From contig NZ_CP113060.1 in NCBI RefSeq assembly GCF_026625725.1, positions 372,001 through 436,000 on the forward strand: DNA of 64,000 nucleotides, in the 5' to 3' direction. Below are positions 10,038 to 19,430 of the stretch, piece by piece; within the stretch, counting starts at the first letter, position 1; each line of letters opens with the position of its first letter. Source of the DNA: Pseudomonas sp. SL4(2022) (lineage in GTDB: Bacteria > Pseudomonadota > Gammaproteobacteria > Pseudomonadales > Pseudomonadaceae). Under the pieces are notes generated by a model, which saw only the letters and a program-made list of their open reading frames with translations, was not told the origin of the DNA and ran no database searches. Made by a program: the position numbers and the translations under genes.

Positions 10038-12632
10038 ATGCCTTCGCGTAAGTTTGGATTGAACCTGGTCGTGTTCCTGGCGATTGCCGCCTTGTTCACC
10101 GGTATCTGGGCACTTTATAACCGCCCGGTAACTGCCCCTGACTGGCCGGAACAGATTTCCGGCTTCTCCTTTTCCCCTTTCCGTGCGGGGCAAAACCCTC
10201 AGCAGGATACCTATCCGAGCGAAGCAGAGATGCGCGCCGACCTGGAACTGCTGACCACCCAGACGGACAACATTCGCACCTATTCGGTCGATGGCGCCCT
10301 GAGCAGGATTCCCTATCTGGCCGAAGAGTTTGGCCTGCGGGTAACCCTGGGTATCTGGATCAGCCCGGACTTGGAACGCAACGAGCGGGAAATCGCCAAA
10401 GCCATCGAAATTGCCAACACGTCGCGCAGCGTCGTGCGTGTCGTCGTCGGCAACGAAGCGCTATTCCGTACCGAAGTGACGCCCAAGAACCTGATTGCCT
10501 ACATTGACCGTGTGCGCAGCGCCGTAAAAGTCCCAGTGACCACCTCCGAACAGTGGCACATCTGGCAGGATCATCCGGAACTGGCTCAGCATGTCGACCT
10601 GATTGCCGCACACGTGCTGCCCTACTGGGAATTCGTGCCCATGGAAGACTCGACCGAGTTCGTCCTTGAGCGCGCCAAAGATCTGAAAAAGCTCTTCCCG
10701 AAGAAGCCCCTGCTGCTCTCCGAAGTCGGCTGGCCCAGTAACGGCCGCATGCGCGGCGGCGCTGATGCATCCCAGGCTGACCAGGCAATTTACCTGCGCA
10801 CCCTGGTCAACACATTGAACGCCAAGGGTTACAACTACTTCGTCATCGAAGCTTTTGATCAACCCTGGAAAGCCAGCGAAGAAGGTTCTGTAGGGGCCTA
10901 CTGGGGCGTGTACAACCTTGACCGCCAACCCAAATTTGCCTTCGAAGGCCCGGTGGTAGCCATCCCACAGTGGCGCTTGCTGGCCATTGCCTCCGTCGTC
11001 CTGGCCCTGCTGAGCCTGGCCATCATGCTGATTGACGGCAGCGCATTGCGCCAGCGTGGCCGCACGTTCCTGACCTTTGTCGCCTTCGCCGGCGGCTCTG
11101 CTCTGGTGTGGATCGGCTACGACTACAGCCAGCAGTACAGCACCTGGTTCAGCACCCTGGTCGGCCTGCTGCTGGGCTTCGGCGCCTTCGGCGTATTTAT
11201 CGTGCTGCTCACCGAAGCGCATGAACTGGCCGAAACGGCCTGGACGCGCACGCGCCGTCGCCGCTTTCAACCCGTGGACAGCGATACAGCCTATCGGCCC
11301 AAGGTGTCGATCCATGTGCCTTGCTACAACGAGCCGCCTGAGATGGTCAAACAGACCCTCGATGCCCTGGCCGCACTGGATTACCCGGACTACGAAGTCA
11401 TCATCATCGACAACAACACCAAAGACCCGGCCGTTTGGGAACCGGTGCAAGCCTATTGCGAGCAACTCGGCCCGCGGTTTCGCTTTTTCCACGTGGCGCC
11501 ATTGCATGGCTTCAAGGGGGGCGCCCTGAACTACATCCTGCCGCACACCTGTCCGGATGCCGAAGTGGTGGCGGTGATCGACTCCGACTACTGCGTCGAC
11601 CGCAACTGGCTGAAGTACATGGTGCCGCATTTCAGCGACCCGAAAATTGCCGTGGTGCAGTCCCCGCAGGACTACCGTGACGGCAATGAAAGCGCCTTCA
11701 AGAAACTCTGCTATGCCGAGTACAAAGGGTTCTTCCATATCGGCATGGTGACCCGCAACGACCGTGATGCGATCATCCAGCACGGCACTATGACCATGAT
11801 CCGCCGCAGCGTGATGGACGAGCTGAAATGGGCCGACTGGACCATTTGTGAAGATGCCGAGCTGGGGCTGCGCGTGTTCGAGAAGGGTTACAGCGCCGCC
11901 TATGCCCACGAAAGCTTTGGCCGTGGCCTGATGCCCGATACCTTTATCGACTACAAGAAACAGCGCTTCCGCTGGGCCTATGGCGCGATCCAGATCATGA
12001 AAGGCCATGCACGCAGCCTGTTCCTCGGCAAAGGTTCCGAGCTGAAGAGTGGCCAGCGCTATCACTTCGTCGCGGGTTGGCTACCGTGGATCGCCGATGG
12101 CCTGAATATCTTCTTCACCGCCGGCGCCCTGCTCTGGTCGGCGGCGATGATCATCGTGCCGCAGCGGGTTGACCCGCCGCTGATGATCTTCGCCATCCCG
12201 CCGTTGGCGCTGTTCTTCTTCAAGCTGGGCAAGATTCTGTTCCTCTACCGCAAGGCCATGGGCGTTGATCTGGTGCGTTCCTTCCAGGCGGCGCTGGCGG
12301 GCCTGGCGCTGTCGCACACGATAGCCAAAGCCGTGCTCTACGGGACCTTCACCAAAACCATCCCGTTCTTCCGCACACCGAAAATGGCCAGCAACCACGG
12401 CATCATGGTGGCCCTGGCTGAGGCCCGCGAAGAGGTATTTATCATGTTGCTGCTGTGGGGCGCGGCCATCGGCATCGGCATCGTCCAGGGCCTTCCCAGC
12501 GCCGACGTGAAGTTCTGGGTGGCCATGCTGGTGGTGCAGTCGCTACCGTACCTGGCAGCCCTGATCATGGCCCTGCTGTCGTCCCTGCCGAAGCCGGCGC
12601 AAGACGAGGTGGTGCAAATCGCTGACGCCTGA
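10038..12632 (+). CDS. ndvB: NdvB-type beta-glucan synthase (GH17 + GT2, membrane)
   Basis: Large 864-residue membrane enzyme, likely making periplasmic cyclic or branched beta-(1,3)-glucans. After an N-terminal signal-anchor, a GH17-like domain (about 40-290) keeps both candidate acids, E140 in VVGNEALFR and E229 in SEVGWPSNG. Membrane segments near 315-390 precede a GT2 domain with VIDSDY (D515/D517), CEDAELGLRVF and QRFRWAYG, then further C-terminal membrane segments. In P. aeruginosa ndvB, also next to dapE, is linked to biofilm-specific antibiotic tolerance. A strong terminator follows. Confidence 0.9.
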   Translation: MPSRKFGLNLVVFLAIAALFTGIWALYNRPVTAPDWPEQISGFSFSPFRAGQNPQQDTYPSEAEMRADLELLTTQTDNIRTYSVDGALSRIPYLAEEFGLRVTLGIWISPDLERNEREIAKAIEIANTSRSVVRVVVGNEALFRTEVTPKNLIAYIDRVRSAVKVPVTTSEQWHIWQDHPELAQHVDLIAAHVLPYWEFVPMEDSTEFVLERAKDLKKLFPKKPLLLSEVGWPSNGRMRGGADASQADQAIYLRTLVNTLNAKGYNYFVIEAFDQPWKASEEGSVGAYWGVYNLDRQPKFAFEGPVVAIPQWRLLAIASVVLALLSLAIMLIDGSALRQRGRTFLTFVAFAGGSALVWIGYDYSQQYSTWFSTLVGLLLGFGAFGVFIVLLTEAHELAETAWTRTRRRRFQPVDSDTAYRPKVSIHVPCYNEPPEMVKQTLDALAALDYPDYEVIIIDNNTKDPAVWEPVQAYCEQLGPRFRFFHVAPLHGFKGGALNYILPHTCPDAEVVAVIDSDYCVDRNWLKYMVPHFSDPKIAVVQSPQDYRDGNESAFKKLCYAEYKGFFHIGMVTRNDRDAIIQHGTMTMIRRSVMDELKWADWTICEDAELGLRVFEKGYSAAYAHESFGRGLMPDTFIDYKKQRFRWAYGAIQIMKGHARSLFLGKGSELKSGQRYHFVAGWLPWIADGLNIFFTAGALLWSAAMIIVPQRVDPPLMIFAIPPLALFFFKLGKILFLYRKAMGVDLVRSFQAALAGLALSHTIAKAVLYGTFTKTIPFFRTPKMASNHGIMVALAEAREEVFIMLLLWGAAIGIGIVQGLPSADVKFWVAMLVVQSLPYLAALIMALLSSLPKPAQDEVVQIADA

Positions 12633-12689
12633 CGAACGATCTGTTCACTCAGGATGGCGAGCCAATCAACACTGCGCGTCAACCTGTCG

Positions 12690-12715
12690 AAACGGCGGCC
12701 TCGGGCCGCCGTTTT
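12690..12715 (+). terminator. Rho-independent terminator after ndvB
   Basis: Perfect 11-bp stem AAACGGCGGCC/GGCCGCCGTTT with a TCG loop, ending in TTTT. It lies between ndvB and dapE and so separates the glucan synthase from the dapE operon. Confidence 0.85.
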
Positions 12716-12761
12716 GCATTAAGATGGCGGCCTTTGTGCCTGAAGCCGCCCCGGAGCCGCA

Positions 12762-13916
12762 ATGACCACCCACGCCACGCCCCTTTCCCCGACGCTGGAG
12801 CTTGCCTGTGAGCTGATTCGTCGTCCGTCCGTCACGCCGCTTGATGAGGGCTGCCAGGAACAGATGACGCGCCGCCTTGCCGCCTGCGGTTTCACCATCG
12901 AACCGATGCGGATCGAGGACGTGGACAACTTCTGGGCCAGCCACGGCAACGACAACGGCCCGGTCTTGTGCTTTGCCGGACACACCGATGTGGTCCCCAC
13001 CGGCCCAGTGCAGAAGTGGCAGCACCAGCCGTTCGATGCGCTGATCGATGAGAACGGCATGCTCTGCGGCCGTGGCGCGGCAGACATGAAAGGCAGCCTG
13101 GCGTCGATGATCATCGCCGTTGAACGCTTTGTCGCCGAATACCCGGATCACAAAGGCCGTATCGCCTTTCTGATCACCAGCGACGAAGAAGGCCCGGCGC
13201 ACCACGGCACCAAGGCGGTGGTTGAACGCCTGCGCGAACGTAACGAGCGCCTGGATTGGTGCATCGTCGGCGAACCATCGAGCACCTCCCTGGTTGGCGA
13301 CGTGGTGAAAAACGGCCGCCGCGGCTCGCTCGGCTGCACCCTGACCGTACGCGGCAAGCAGGGCCACGTGGCCTACCCGCACCTGGCGCGCAACCCGATT
13401 CATCTGGCCGCGCCGGCCCTGGCCGAATTGGCCGCCGAGCATTGGGATGACGGCAACGCCTTCTTCCCGCCGACCAGCTTCCAGATTTCCAACCTCAACG
13501 CAGGCACCGGCGCGACCAACGTGATTCCGGGTGAGCTGAAGGCCATCTTCAACTTCCGCTTCTCGACTGAATCGACGGTTGAAGGCCTGCAGCAGCGTAC
13601 TCAGGCCATTCTCAACAAACACGGCCTGGATTTTGAACTGGACTGGGCCCTCTCCGGCCTGCCCTTCCTCACTGAGCCGGGTGCGCTGCTCGACGCCGTA
13701 GCGGCCAGCATCAAGGCCATCACCGGCCGCGATACCAAACCATCTACTAGCGGCGGTACCTCGGACGGGCGTTTTATCGCGACCCTCGGCACCCAGGTGG
13801 TCGAACTCGGCCCGGTCAACGCCACCATCCACCAGGTCGACGAGCGCGTACTGGCCAGCGATCTGGATGTGCTGACCGAAATTTACTACCAGACCCTGGT
13901 CAATCTGCTCGCATGA
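12762..13916 (+). CDS. dapE: Succinyl-diaminopimelate desuccinylase DapE
   Basis: Zinc M20 metallohydrolase that releases succinate from N-succinyl-LL-DAP, the step after DapC. Metal and catalytic motifs are present: [28 protein letters not shown], and HQVDERV near the C-terminus. 384 residues is normal. With dapC and dapD, three of the succinylase-branch genes are in this window, but dapE forms its own operon with rlmA. The dapE stop overlaps the rlmA start (ATGA). Confidence 0.96.
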   Translation: MTTHATPLSPTLELACELIRRPSVTPLDEGCQEQMTRRLAACGFTIEPMRIEDVDNFWASHGNDNGPVLCFAGHTDVVPTGPVQKWQHQPFDALIDENGMLCGRGAADMKGSLASMIIAVERFVAEYPDHKGRIAFLITSDEEGPAHHGTKAVVERLRERNERLDWCIVGEPSSTSLVGDVVKNGRRGSLGCTLTVRGKQGHVAYPHLARNPIHLAAPALAELAAEHWDDGNAFFPPTSFQISNLNAGTGATNVIPGELKAIFNFRFSTESTVEGLQQRTQAILNKHGLDFELDWALSGLPFLTEPGALLDAVAASIKAITGRDTKPSTSGGTSDGRFIATLGTQVVELGPVNATIHQVDERVLASDLDVLTEIYYQTLVNLLA

Positions 13917-14719
13917 GCCTGATCTGCCCCATCTGCCAGGCCCCCCTGCAGACGCTCGACAACGGCGTCGCCTGCCAGGCCAACCACCGCTTTGACCGCG
14001 CACGCCAGGGTTACCTGAACCTGTTGCCAGTACAACACAAGAACAGCCGCGACCCGGGCGACAACCTCGCCATGGTCGAAGCGCGGCGGCGCTTTCTCGA
14101 CGGCGGTCATTACGCACCGCTGGCCAAGCGCCTGGCCGAACTGGCGGCCGGTTATAACCCGGCGCGCTGGCTGGATATCGGTTGCGGCGAGGGTTACTAC
14201 ACCGCGCAGATCGCCGATGCCCTGCCGCAAGCCGACGGCTACGCCCTGGACATCTCCCGCGAGGCGGTCAAGCGCGCCTGCAAACGTGCGCCGCAGCTGA
14301 CCTGGCTGGTGGCAAGCATGGCCCGTGTACCGTTGGCGGACGCCAGCTGCCAACTGCTGGCCAGCGTCTTCAGCCCGCTCGATTGGCTGGAAGCCAAGCG
14401 CCTGCTGCCCCCCGGTGGCGGCCTGCTGCGCATGGGCCCAACCAGCGAACACCTGATGGAATTGCGCCAGAAGCTATATGACGAAGTGCGTGACTACGAT
14501 GATCAGAAGCACCTGGAGCTGATCCCCGACGGCATGCGCCTGGCCCACAGCGAAACCCTGACCTTTAATCTGCACCTGCAAAGCAGCGAAGCCCGCGCCG
14601 ACCTGCTGGCCATGACCCCACACGGCTGGCGCGCCAGTGCCGAACGCCGCGCAGCGGTGATCGCCGAACCCTGCGACGTGACTGTCGCCATCCGCTACGA
14701 CTGGATCGAGAGACTATGA
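13913..14719 (+). CDS. rlmA: 23S rRNA (guanine-N1)-methyltransferase RlmA
   Basis: SAM-dependent enzyme that methylates G745 (E. coli numbering) in helix 35 of 23S rRNA. An N-terminal zinc-binding segment ([10 protein letters not shown] then ACQANHRF) precedes a Rossmann methyltransferase with [15 protein letters not shown]. Also shows the RlmA hallmark [15 protein letters not shown]. 268 residues. It overlaps both neighbours by ATGA (dapE before, the next hypothetical after), giving a tightly coupled three-gene unit. Confidence 0.93.
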   Translation: MSLICPICQAPLQTLDNGVACQANHRFDRARQGYLNLLPVQHKNSRDPGDNLAMVEARRRFLDGGHYAPLAKRLAELAAGYNPARWLDIGCGEGYYTAQIADALPQADGYALDISREAVKRACKRAPQLTWLVASMARVPLADASCQLLASVFSPLDWLEAKRLLPPGGGLLRMGPTSEHLMELRQKLYDEVRDYDDQKHLELIPDGMRLAHSETLTFNLHLQSSEARADLLAMTPHGWRASAERRAAVIAEPCDVTVAIRYDWIERL

Positions 14720-15093
14720 CCATGCGCCAACCGGATATCGAGATTTACCTGAAAGACGCCGACCACACCGCCATCGGCGAGTGGCTGAGCCAAGCGCTGG
14801 GCAGCTGCACACCCTGGCAGCAGAAAGGCCAGACCTTCAAGTGCATGGCCGGTGAAGTTCCCGTCACCTGGCTGCCCAAGGCCGTCGGCAAATGGCACAG
14901 CCTGTTCCTGGAAAGCGATGCCACGCCCTGGGCCGACGACCTGGCTTGCGCTCAGGCCGCCTTCGCCGCGCTGAATGTCGAAGTGCGCTGTGCACCCGGC
15001 GGCTGGCAGGAAGAAGAAAGCGACGAGCAGGCCGACCGCTGGATGCGCATCAGCGCCGATGGGGTGGAAGAGATCACCTGGCGCACCGGCTAA
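14716..15093 (+). CDS. Conserved hypothetical protein, dapE operon
   Basis: 125 residues, soluble, no signal peptide or membrane segment, acidic in its C-terminal third (EEESDEQADRW). I do not recognise a domain. It overlaps the rlmA stop by ATGA, so it is almost certainly translated and co-expressed with dapE and rlmA. Tryptophan-rich ends (TWLPKAVGKWHSLF, EEITWRTG) suggest a compact fold. Function unknown. Confidence 0.75.
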   Translation: MTMRQPDIEIYLKDADHTAIGEWLSQALGSCTPWQQKGQTFKCMAGEVPVTWLPKAVGKWHSLFLESDATPWADDLACAQAAFAALNVEVRCAPGGWQEEESDEQADRWMRISADGVEEITWRTG

Positions 15094-15098
15094 CCGAC

Positions 15099-15342
15099 CG
15101 CTGAAAACTACTGCGCTCGGCTATTCTGCGTTGCAACGACCAACCGGAGTACCAGCCGAAGGCTGATCCGAAGGACGAGCGATGCGAGTAAAGCAGCCTC
15201 ACAGCCAAAGGCTGAACGTGCTTTAGCACGACCCGAAGAGGTGAGCGCAGCGAATCCAATGTTCATGTACAGACGTACGCTTCGCTTTTCGGCTACTTCC
15301 GCCTTGCCTAGCCATCGCTCGCTACGTTTTCAACAGCCGCTT
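15099..15342. repeat. MITE-like intergenic element, copy 1
   Basis: Non-coding block filling the gap between the dapE operon and fadD1. Its ends are imperfect inverted repeats: CGCTGAAAACTACTGCGCTCGG on the left and CGCTCGCTACGTTTTCAACAGC on the right. Inside are several short palindromic pieces (CAGCCGAAGGCTG, GTGCTTTAGCAC) and a core at 15259-15280 beginning ATGTTCATGTACA and ending CGTACGC. The core recurs in inverse orientation at 43788-43810. No transposase is encoded. Confidence 0.55.
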
Positions 15343-15355
15343 TACAGACGAATAC

Positions 15356-15385
15356 AAAAAACCCCGCCTAAGCGGGGTTTTGTTT
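15356..15385. terminator. Terminator between the dapE operon and fadD1
   Basis: AAACCCCGC/GCGGGGTTT stem with CTAA loop, flanked by an A run on the left and TTTTGTTT on the right, so it can work in both directions. It serves convergent transcription of the dapE operon and fadD1. Confidence 0.85.
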
Positions 15386-15395
15386 AACCGGGCGT

Positions 15396-17084
15396 TTACT
15401 TCTTGCCCAGTTTCTTCAGCTCTTCGTCACGCAGTTCGCGGCGCAGGATTTTGCCAACGTTGGTGGTCGGCAGCACGTCGCGGAACTCCACAGCTTTCGG
15501 CACTTTGTAGCCAGTGACGTTGGCCCGCATGTGCTCCATGACCTGCTCTTTGGTCAGGGTTTCACCCGGTTTGACCACCACAAAGATCTTGATCGCCTCA
15601 CCCGATTTCTCATCCGGCACACCGATGGCCGCGCACTGCAGTACGCCTGGCAGGGTGGCCAGCACGTCTTCCAGCTCGTTCGGGTAGACGTTGAAGCCTG
15701 ACACCAGAATCATGTCCTTCTTGCGGTCGACGATACGCATGTAACCGTCTTCCTGGATCACCGCGATATCGCCGGTCTTCAACCAGCCTTCGGCGTCGAG
15801 GATTTCGTCGGTGGCTTCCTGGCGCTGCCAGTAGCCCTTCATCACCTGCGGACCTTTGACGCACAACTCACCAATCGAACCCAGCGGCTGCTCGACGCCT
15901 TCATCGTCGATCACCTTGCACACGGTCGATGGAACCGGAATACCGATGGTGCCGATCTGGATATTGCTGAACGGGTTAACCGAGGCCACTGGGCTGGTTT
16001 CGGTCATGCCGAAGCCTTCGCAGATCGAGCAACCAGTCACCTGCTTCCAACGCTCGGCAGTCGCCAGTTGTAGCGCCATACCACCAGAGAAGGTGGCCTT
16101 GAGGGTCGAGAAGTCCAGCTTGCGGAAGTCCTCGTTGTTGCACAGGGCAACAAACAGGGTGTTGAGACCGACAAAACCGGTGAATTTGTACTTGGCCAGG
16201 TCCTTGGTCATGGCTGGCAGATCACGCGGGTTGGTGATCAGCACGTTGTGCCCGCCAATCAGCATCATCGCCATGCAATGGAAGGTGAAGGCGTAGATGT
16301 GATACAGCGGCAATGGCGCGATCAACACTTCACTGCCTTCGCTCATTTCCGAGCCCATCAGCGCCTTGACCTGGAGCATGTTGGCGATCAGGTTGCGGTG
16401 GGTGAGCATCGCGCCCTTGGCCACGCCGGTGGTGCCACCGGTGTATTGCAGCACGGCGATATCGCCATTGCTCGGCGCTGCATCCTTGGGTGCCTGGCCA
16501 CGGCCTTTGGCCATGGCCGCAGTGAATTTAACGGCTTGCGGCAGGTTATAAGCCGGCACCATCTTTTTCACACGCTTGACCACGCTGTTGACCAGCAGGC
16601 GCTTGAGCGGCGGCAGCATGTCACCGACTTCGGTGATGATGACCGTCTTGATCCCGGTTTTCGGCAGTACCTGCTCAGCCAGATGGGCCATGTTGGCCAG
16701 ACTGACCAGAGCCTTGGCACCGGAATCGTTGAATTGGTGTTCCATTTCCCGCGCGGTGTACAGCGGGTTGGTGTTGACCACCACCAGTCCGGCACGCAGG
16801 GCACCGAAAACCACAACCGGGTACTGCAACACGTTGGGCAGTTGCACGGCGATCCGGTCGCCGGGCTGCAGATTGGTGTTCTGCTGCAAGTAAGCGGCAA
16901 AGTTGCCGGACAACTCGTACAGCTCACCGTAGGTAATGGTTTTACCCATGTTGCTGAAAGCAGGCTTGTCGGCGAAGCGTTGGCAGGACTCTTTCAGTAC
17001 CGCTTGAATGTTCGGGTACTGGTCAGGATTGATTTCGGCAGCAATCCCAACGGGATACTTATCCTTCCAAAAGTTTTCGGTCAT
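15396..17084 (-). CDS. fadD1: Long-chain fatty-acid-CoA ligase
   Basis: ATP/AMP-forming enzyme that activates fatty acids to acyl-CoA at the inner membrane for beta-oxidation. 562 residues. ANL-family motifs: P-loop YTGGTTGVAKGAMLTHRN, EGFGMTETSPV, GWLKTGDIA, and VDRKKDMILVSGFNVYPNE. A paralogue of the same length lies immediately upstream on the same strand; Pseudomonas keeps fadD1 and fadD2 in this tandem order. The intergenic region upstream is 384 bases, so it probably has its own promoter. Confidence 0.95.
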   Translation of the reverse strand: MTENFWKDKYPVGIAAEINPDQYPNIQAVLKESCQRFADKPAFSNMGKTITYGELYELSGNFAAYLQQNTNLQPGDRIAVQLPNVLQYPVVVFGALRAGLVVVNTNPLYTAREMEHQFNDSGAKALVSLANMAHLAEQVLPKTGIKTVIITEVGDMLPPLKRLLVNSVVKRVKKMVPAYNLPQAVKFTAAMAKGRGQAPKDAAPSNGDIAVLQYTGGTTGVAKGAMLTHRNLIANMLQVKALMGSEMSEGSEVLIAPLPLYHIYAFTFHCMAMMLIGGHNVLITNPRDLPAMTKDLAKYKFTGFVGLNTLFVALCNNEDFRKLDFSTLKATFSGGMALQLATAERWKQVTGCSICEGFGMTETSPVASVNPFSNIQIGTIGIPVPSTVCKVIDDEGVEQPLGSIGELCVKGPQVMKGYWQRQEATDEILDAEGWLKTGDIAVIQEDGYMRIVDRKKDMILVSGFNVYPNELEDVLATLPGVLQCAAIGVPDEKSGEAIKIFVVVKPGETLTKEQVMEHMRANVTGYKVPKAVEFRDVLPTTNVGKILRRELRDEELKKLGKK

Positions 17085-17468
17085 GGAAGCCCACTCCTCA
17101 GCAACAGCTTGATCTTCACCGCGCGTAGACGGTTGTTTATTGTAGGTTCGCGTGATTTCTTGCGACTTGAACAGCCAAAAATTGCCGCAAGCAACTTCTG
17201 ACGTCGCACAGCGACAGCCCAGAAAGACAGGTCACTATGGATGGCGGATCACAAAAAAGCCGCCCGAGAGTAGCAGCTTTGCCAAACAGCGACTAGCACC
17301 AATAAGCGCCGCAGCAGTCACAAAAGTGACCAACAATCAACAATCAGTCATTTCTATAATTTCGCTGAAACCGGCGGACTATAGCCGTTGCGCAGTGATA
17401 GAAGGGATTTCAGCGCACCCGCCGTTGTCACTGCGGTATGCGCTGAAACAGTCACTGCGTTGAAGCGA
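17085..17468. other. Intergenic region between fadD1 and fadD2
   Basis: No gene is visible. TACAATAAA on the minus strand near 17135-17145 could be a -10 for fadD1, without a convincing -35. Just after the fadD2 stop lies an inverted repeat TTTCAGCGCA/TGCGCTGAAA (17408-17417 and 17439-17448, 21-base loop) that lacks a T tract. I looked for the GAAAC...GTTTC operator of the fatty-acid repressor PsrA and did not find a clear one. Confidence 0.4.
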
Positions 17469-19157
17469 TCAAGCGATGTCGCGCAACTCACGGCGGAGAA
17501 TCTTGCCAACCGGGGTCATCGGCAGCGAGTCACGGAAGACAATCTGCTTGGGCACCTTGTAGCCGGTGAAGTTTTCCTTGCAGTAGGCCTTCAGCTCCTC
17601 AGCATTGAGGCTGCTGTCGCGGGCCACCACGAACAACTTGACCGTTTCCCCAGACTTCTCATCCGGCACGCCGATGGCCGCGCAACTGGCGACTTTCGGG
17701 TGGGCCATGACCACATCTTCGATCTCGTTGGGGTACACGTTAAAGCCCGAGACGATGATCATGTCCTTCTTGCGGTCGACGATACGTACGAAACCATCCG
17801 GATCGATCACCGCCACATCACCGGTCTTGAACCAGCCCTCGGCGTCCAGCACTTCGGCCGTGGCTTCGTCACGATTCCAGTAGCCCTTCATCACCTGCGA
17901 GCCCTTGATGCACAGCTCGCCACGCTCGCCCAACGGCTGCTCGATACCGTCATCATCAATCACCTTGAACGCCGTGCCCGGCACCGGAATGCCCACCGTG
18001 CCCAAGCGCGCTTTGTCGCCATAAGGATTGGTGCTGGCCACCGGGCTGGTTTCGGTCAGACCGTAGCCTTCGACCACGGTGCAACCGGTCATTGCCTGCC
18101 AGCGCTCGGCCGTGGCCTTGACCAGGGCGGTGCCCCCGGAATTGGTGACCTTGAGTTTGGAGAAATCCAGGTTCTTGAATTCAGGGTTATCCATCAACGC
18201 GACAAACAGCGTGTTGAGACCCAGCAGTGCAGAGAACTGCCACTTGCCCAGCTCCTTAACGAAGCCTGGAATGTCGCGCGGGTTGGTGATCAGCACGTTA
18301 TGGTTGCCGTTGACCATCATGCACATGCAGTTCGCGGTGAAGGCATAGATATGGTACAGCGGCAGCGGCGCGATCATGATTTCCTGGCCCTGCTTCATCA
18401 GCGGGGTGCCATCGCTGCCCAACTGCGACAGGCAGGCATCGACCTGCAGCATGTTGGCCACCAGGTTGCCGTGGGTCAGCATCGCGCCCTTGGCCACCCC
18501 GGTGGTGCCGCCGGTGTATTGCAGCACGGCAACATCGGCATGACCGACCTTGACCGGTTTGAGCGCATGGCCCTGGCCCTGCTTGAGTGCATCCTTGAAC
18601 GCCACCGCCTGCGGCAGGTGGTAATCCGGAACCATCTTCTTGACCTTCTTCACCACGGTGTTGACCAGCCAACCCTTGAGGCTCGGCAGCAGGTCACCCA
18701 TCTTGGCTTCGATCAGGTAATCGATCTCGGTGTCCGGCAGCACATCCTGCACCAGCTTGCCGAACATGTTCAGGTACACCAGCGCACGCACACCGGCATC
18801 CTTGAACTGATGGCGCATCTCGCGGGCGGTGTACAGCGGATTGGTGTTGACCACAATCAGCCCGGCGCGCATCGCGCCGAACACGGCAATCGGGTACTGC
18901 AGCACGTTGGGCATCTGCACGGCGATGCGGTCACCTGGCTGCAAGTCAGTATGTTTCTGCAGGTAAGCGGCAAAGGCCGCCGAAAGCCGATCCAGCTCAG
19001 CATAAGTCAGGGTCACGCCCAGGTTGCTGAAGGCGGGCCGGTCGGCGAATTTCTTGCACGAGCGCTCAAACACCTCGATCACCGACTTGTAAGCCCCCAG
19101 GTCGATGTCATTGGGTACGCCGGCCGGGCGCTTGTCGCTCCAGAAATCAGGCTGCAT
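17469..19157 (-). CDS. fadD2: Long-chain fatty-acid-CoA ligase, second copy
   Basis: 562-residue paralogue of the downstream gene, with the same ANL motifs (YTGGTTGVAKGAMLTHGN, VEGYGLTETSPV, GWFKTGDVAV, VDRKKDMIIVSGFNVYPNE). Both copies are intact. In P. aeruginosa the FadD1 and FadD2 proteins differ in chain-length preference and growth conditions; whether that holds here is inference. The divergent lysophospholipase and hydratase genes suggest a local lipid-use cluster. Confidence 0.94.
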   Translation of the reverse strand: MQPDFWSDKRPAGVPNDIDLGAYKSVIEVFERSCKKFADRPAFSNLGVTLTYAELDRLSAAFAAYLQKHTDLQPGDRIAVQMPNVLQYPIAVFGAMRAGLIVVNTNPLYTAREMRHQFKDAGVRALVYLNMFGKLVQDVLPDTEIDYLIEAKMGDLLPSLKGWLVNTVVKKVKKMVPDYHLPQAVAFKDALKQGQGHALKPVKVGHADVAVLQYTGGTTGVAKGAMLTHGNLVANMLQVDACLSQLGSDGTPLMKQGQEIMIAPLPLYHIYAFTANCMCMMVNGNHNVLITNPRDIPGFVKELGKWQFSALLGLNTLFVALMDNPEFKNLDFSKLKVTNSGGTALVKATAERWQAMTGCTVVEGYGLTETSPVASTNPYGDKARLGTVGIPVPGTAFKVIDDDGIEQPLGERGELCIKGSQVMKGYWNRDEATAEVLDAEGWFKTGDVAVIDPDGFVRIVDRKKDMIIVSGFNVYPNEIEDVVMAHPKVASCAAIGVPDEKSGETVKLFVVARDSSLNAEELKAYCKENFTGYKVPKQIVFRDSLPMTPVGKILRRELRDIA

Positions 19158-19430
19158 TATTTTTGTCCTCTTGCCCTGAGATGGTCTGATCCGCGCTGCG
19201 GAGTTGGCTGGAACTTAACAGTTAACGCCATACAGGCAAATAGCCGAGCAGCGTCATTGACGCACTGAATCTTGCCGCTCGCTGCACAACTATCCTGCCA
19301 ACCCGGTACAGAAACGCCGCCAGCGGATAACGGCCATAGGTTCATGGACAGCCGTTACACCTGGATGGACTTTGCGCCGCGCTGCACGGGGTGCACAATG
19401 CGAAGCTTCTGCAGGCTCAAGGAATTCGCC

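Noticed and set aside
10461..12065. Long minus-strand ORF inside ndvB
   Set aside because: Antisense shadow of the GH17/GT2 coding region; no motif or ribosome-binding site.
17388..19268. 626-codon plus-strand ORF opposite fadD2
   Set aside because: It is antisense to a perfectly conserved acyl-CoA ligase, has a His/Gln/Val-rich composition typical of reverse frames of high-GC genes, and no domain.
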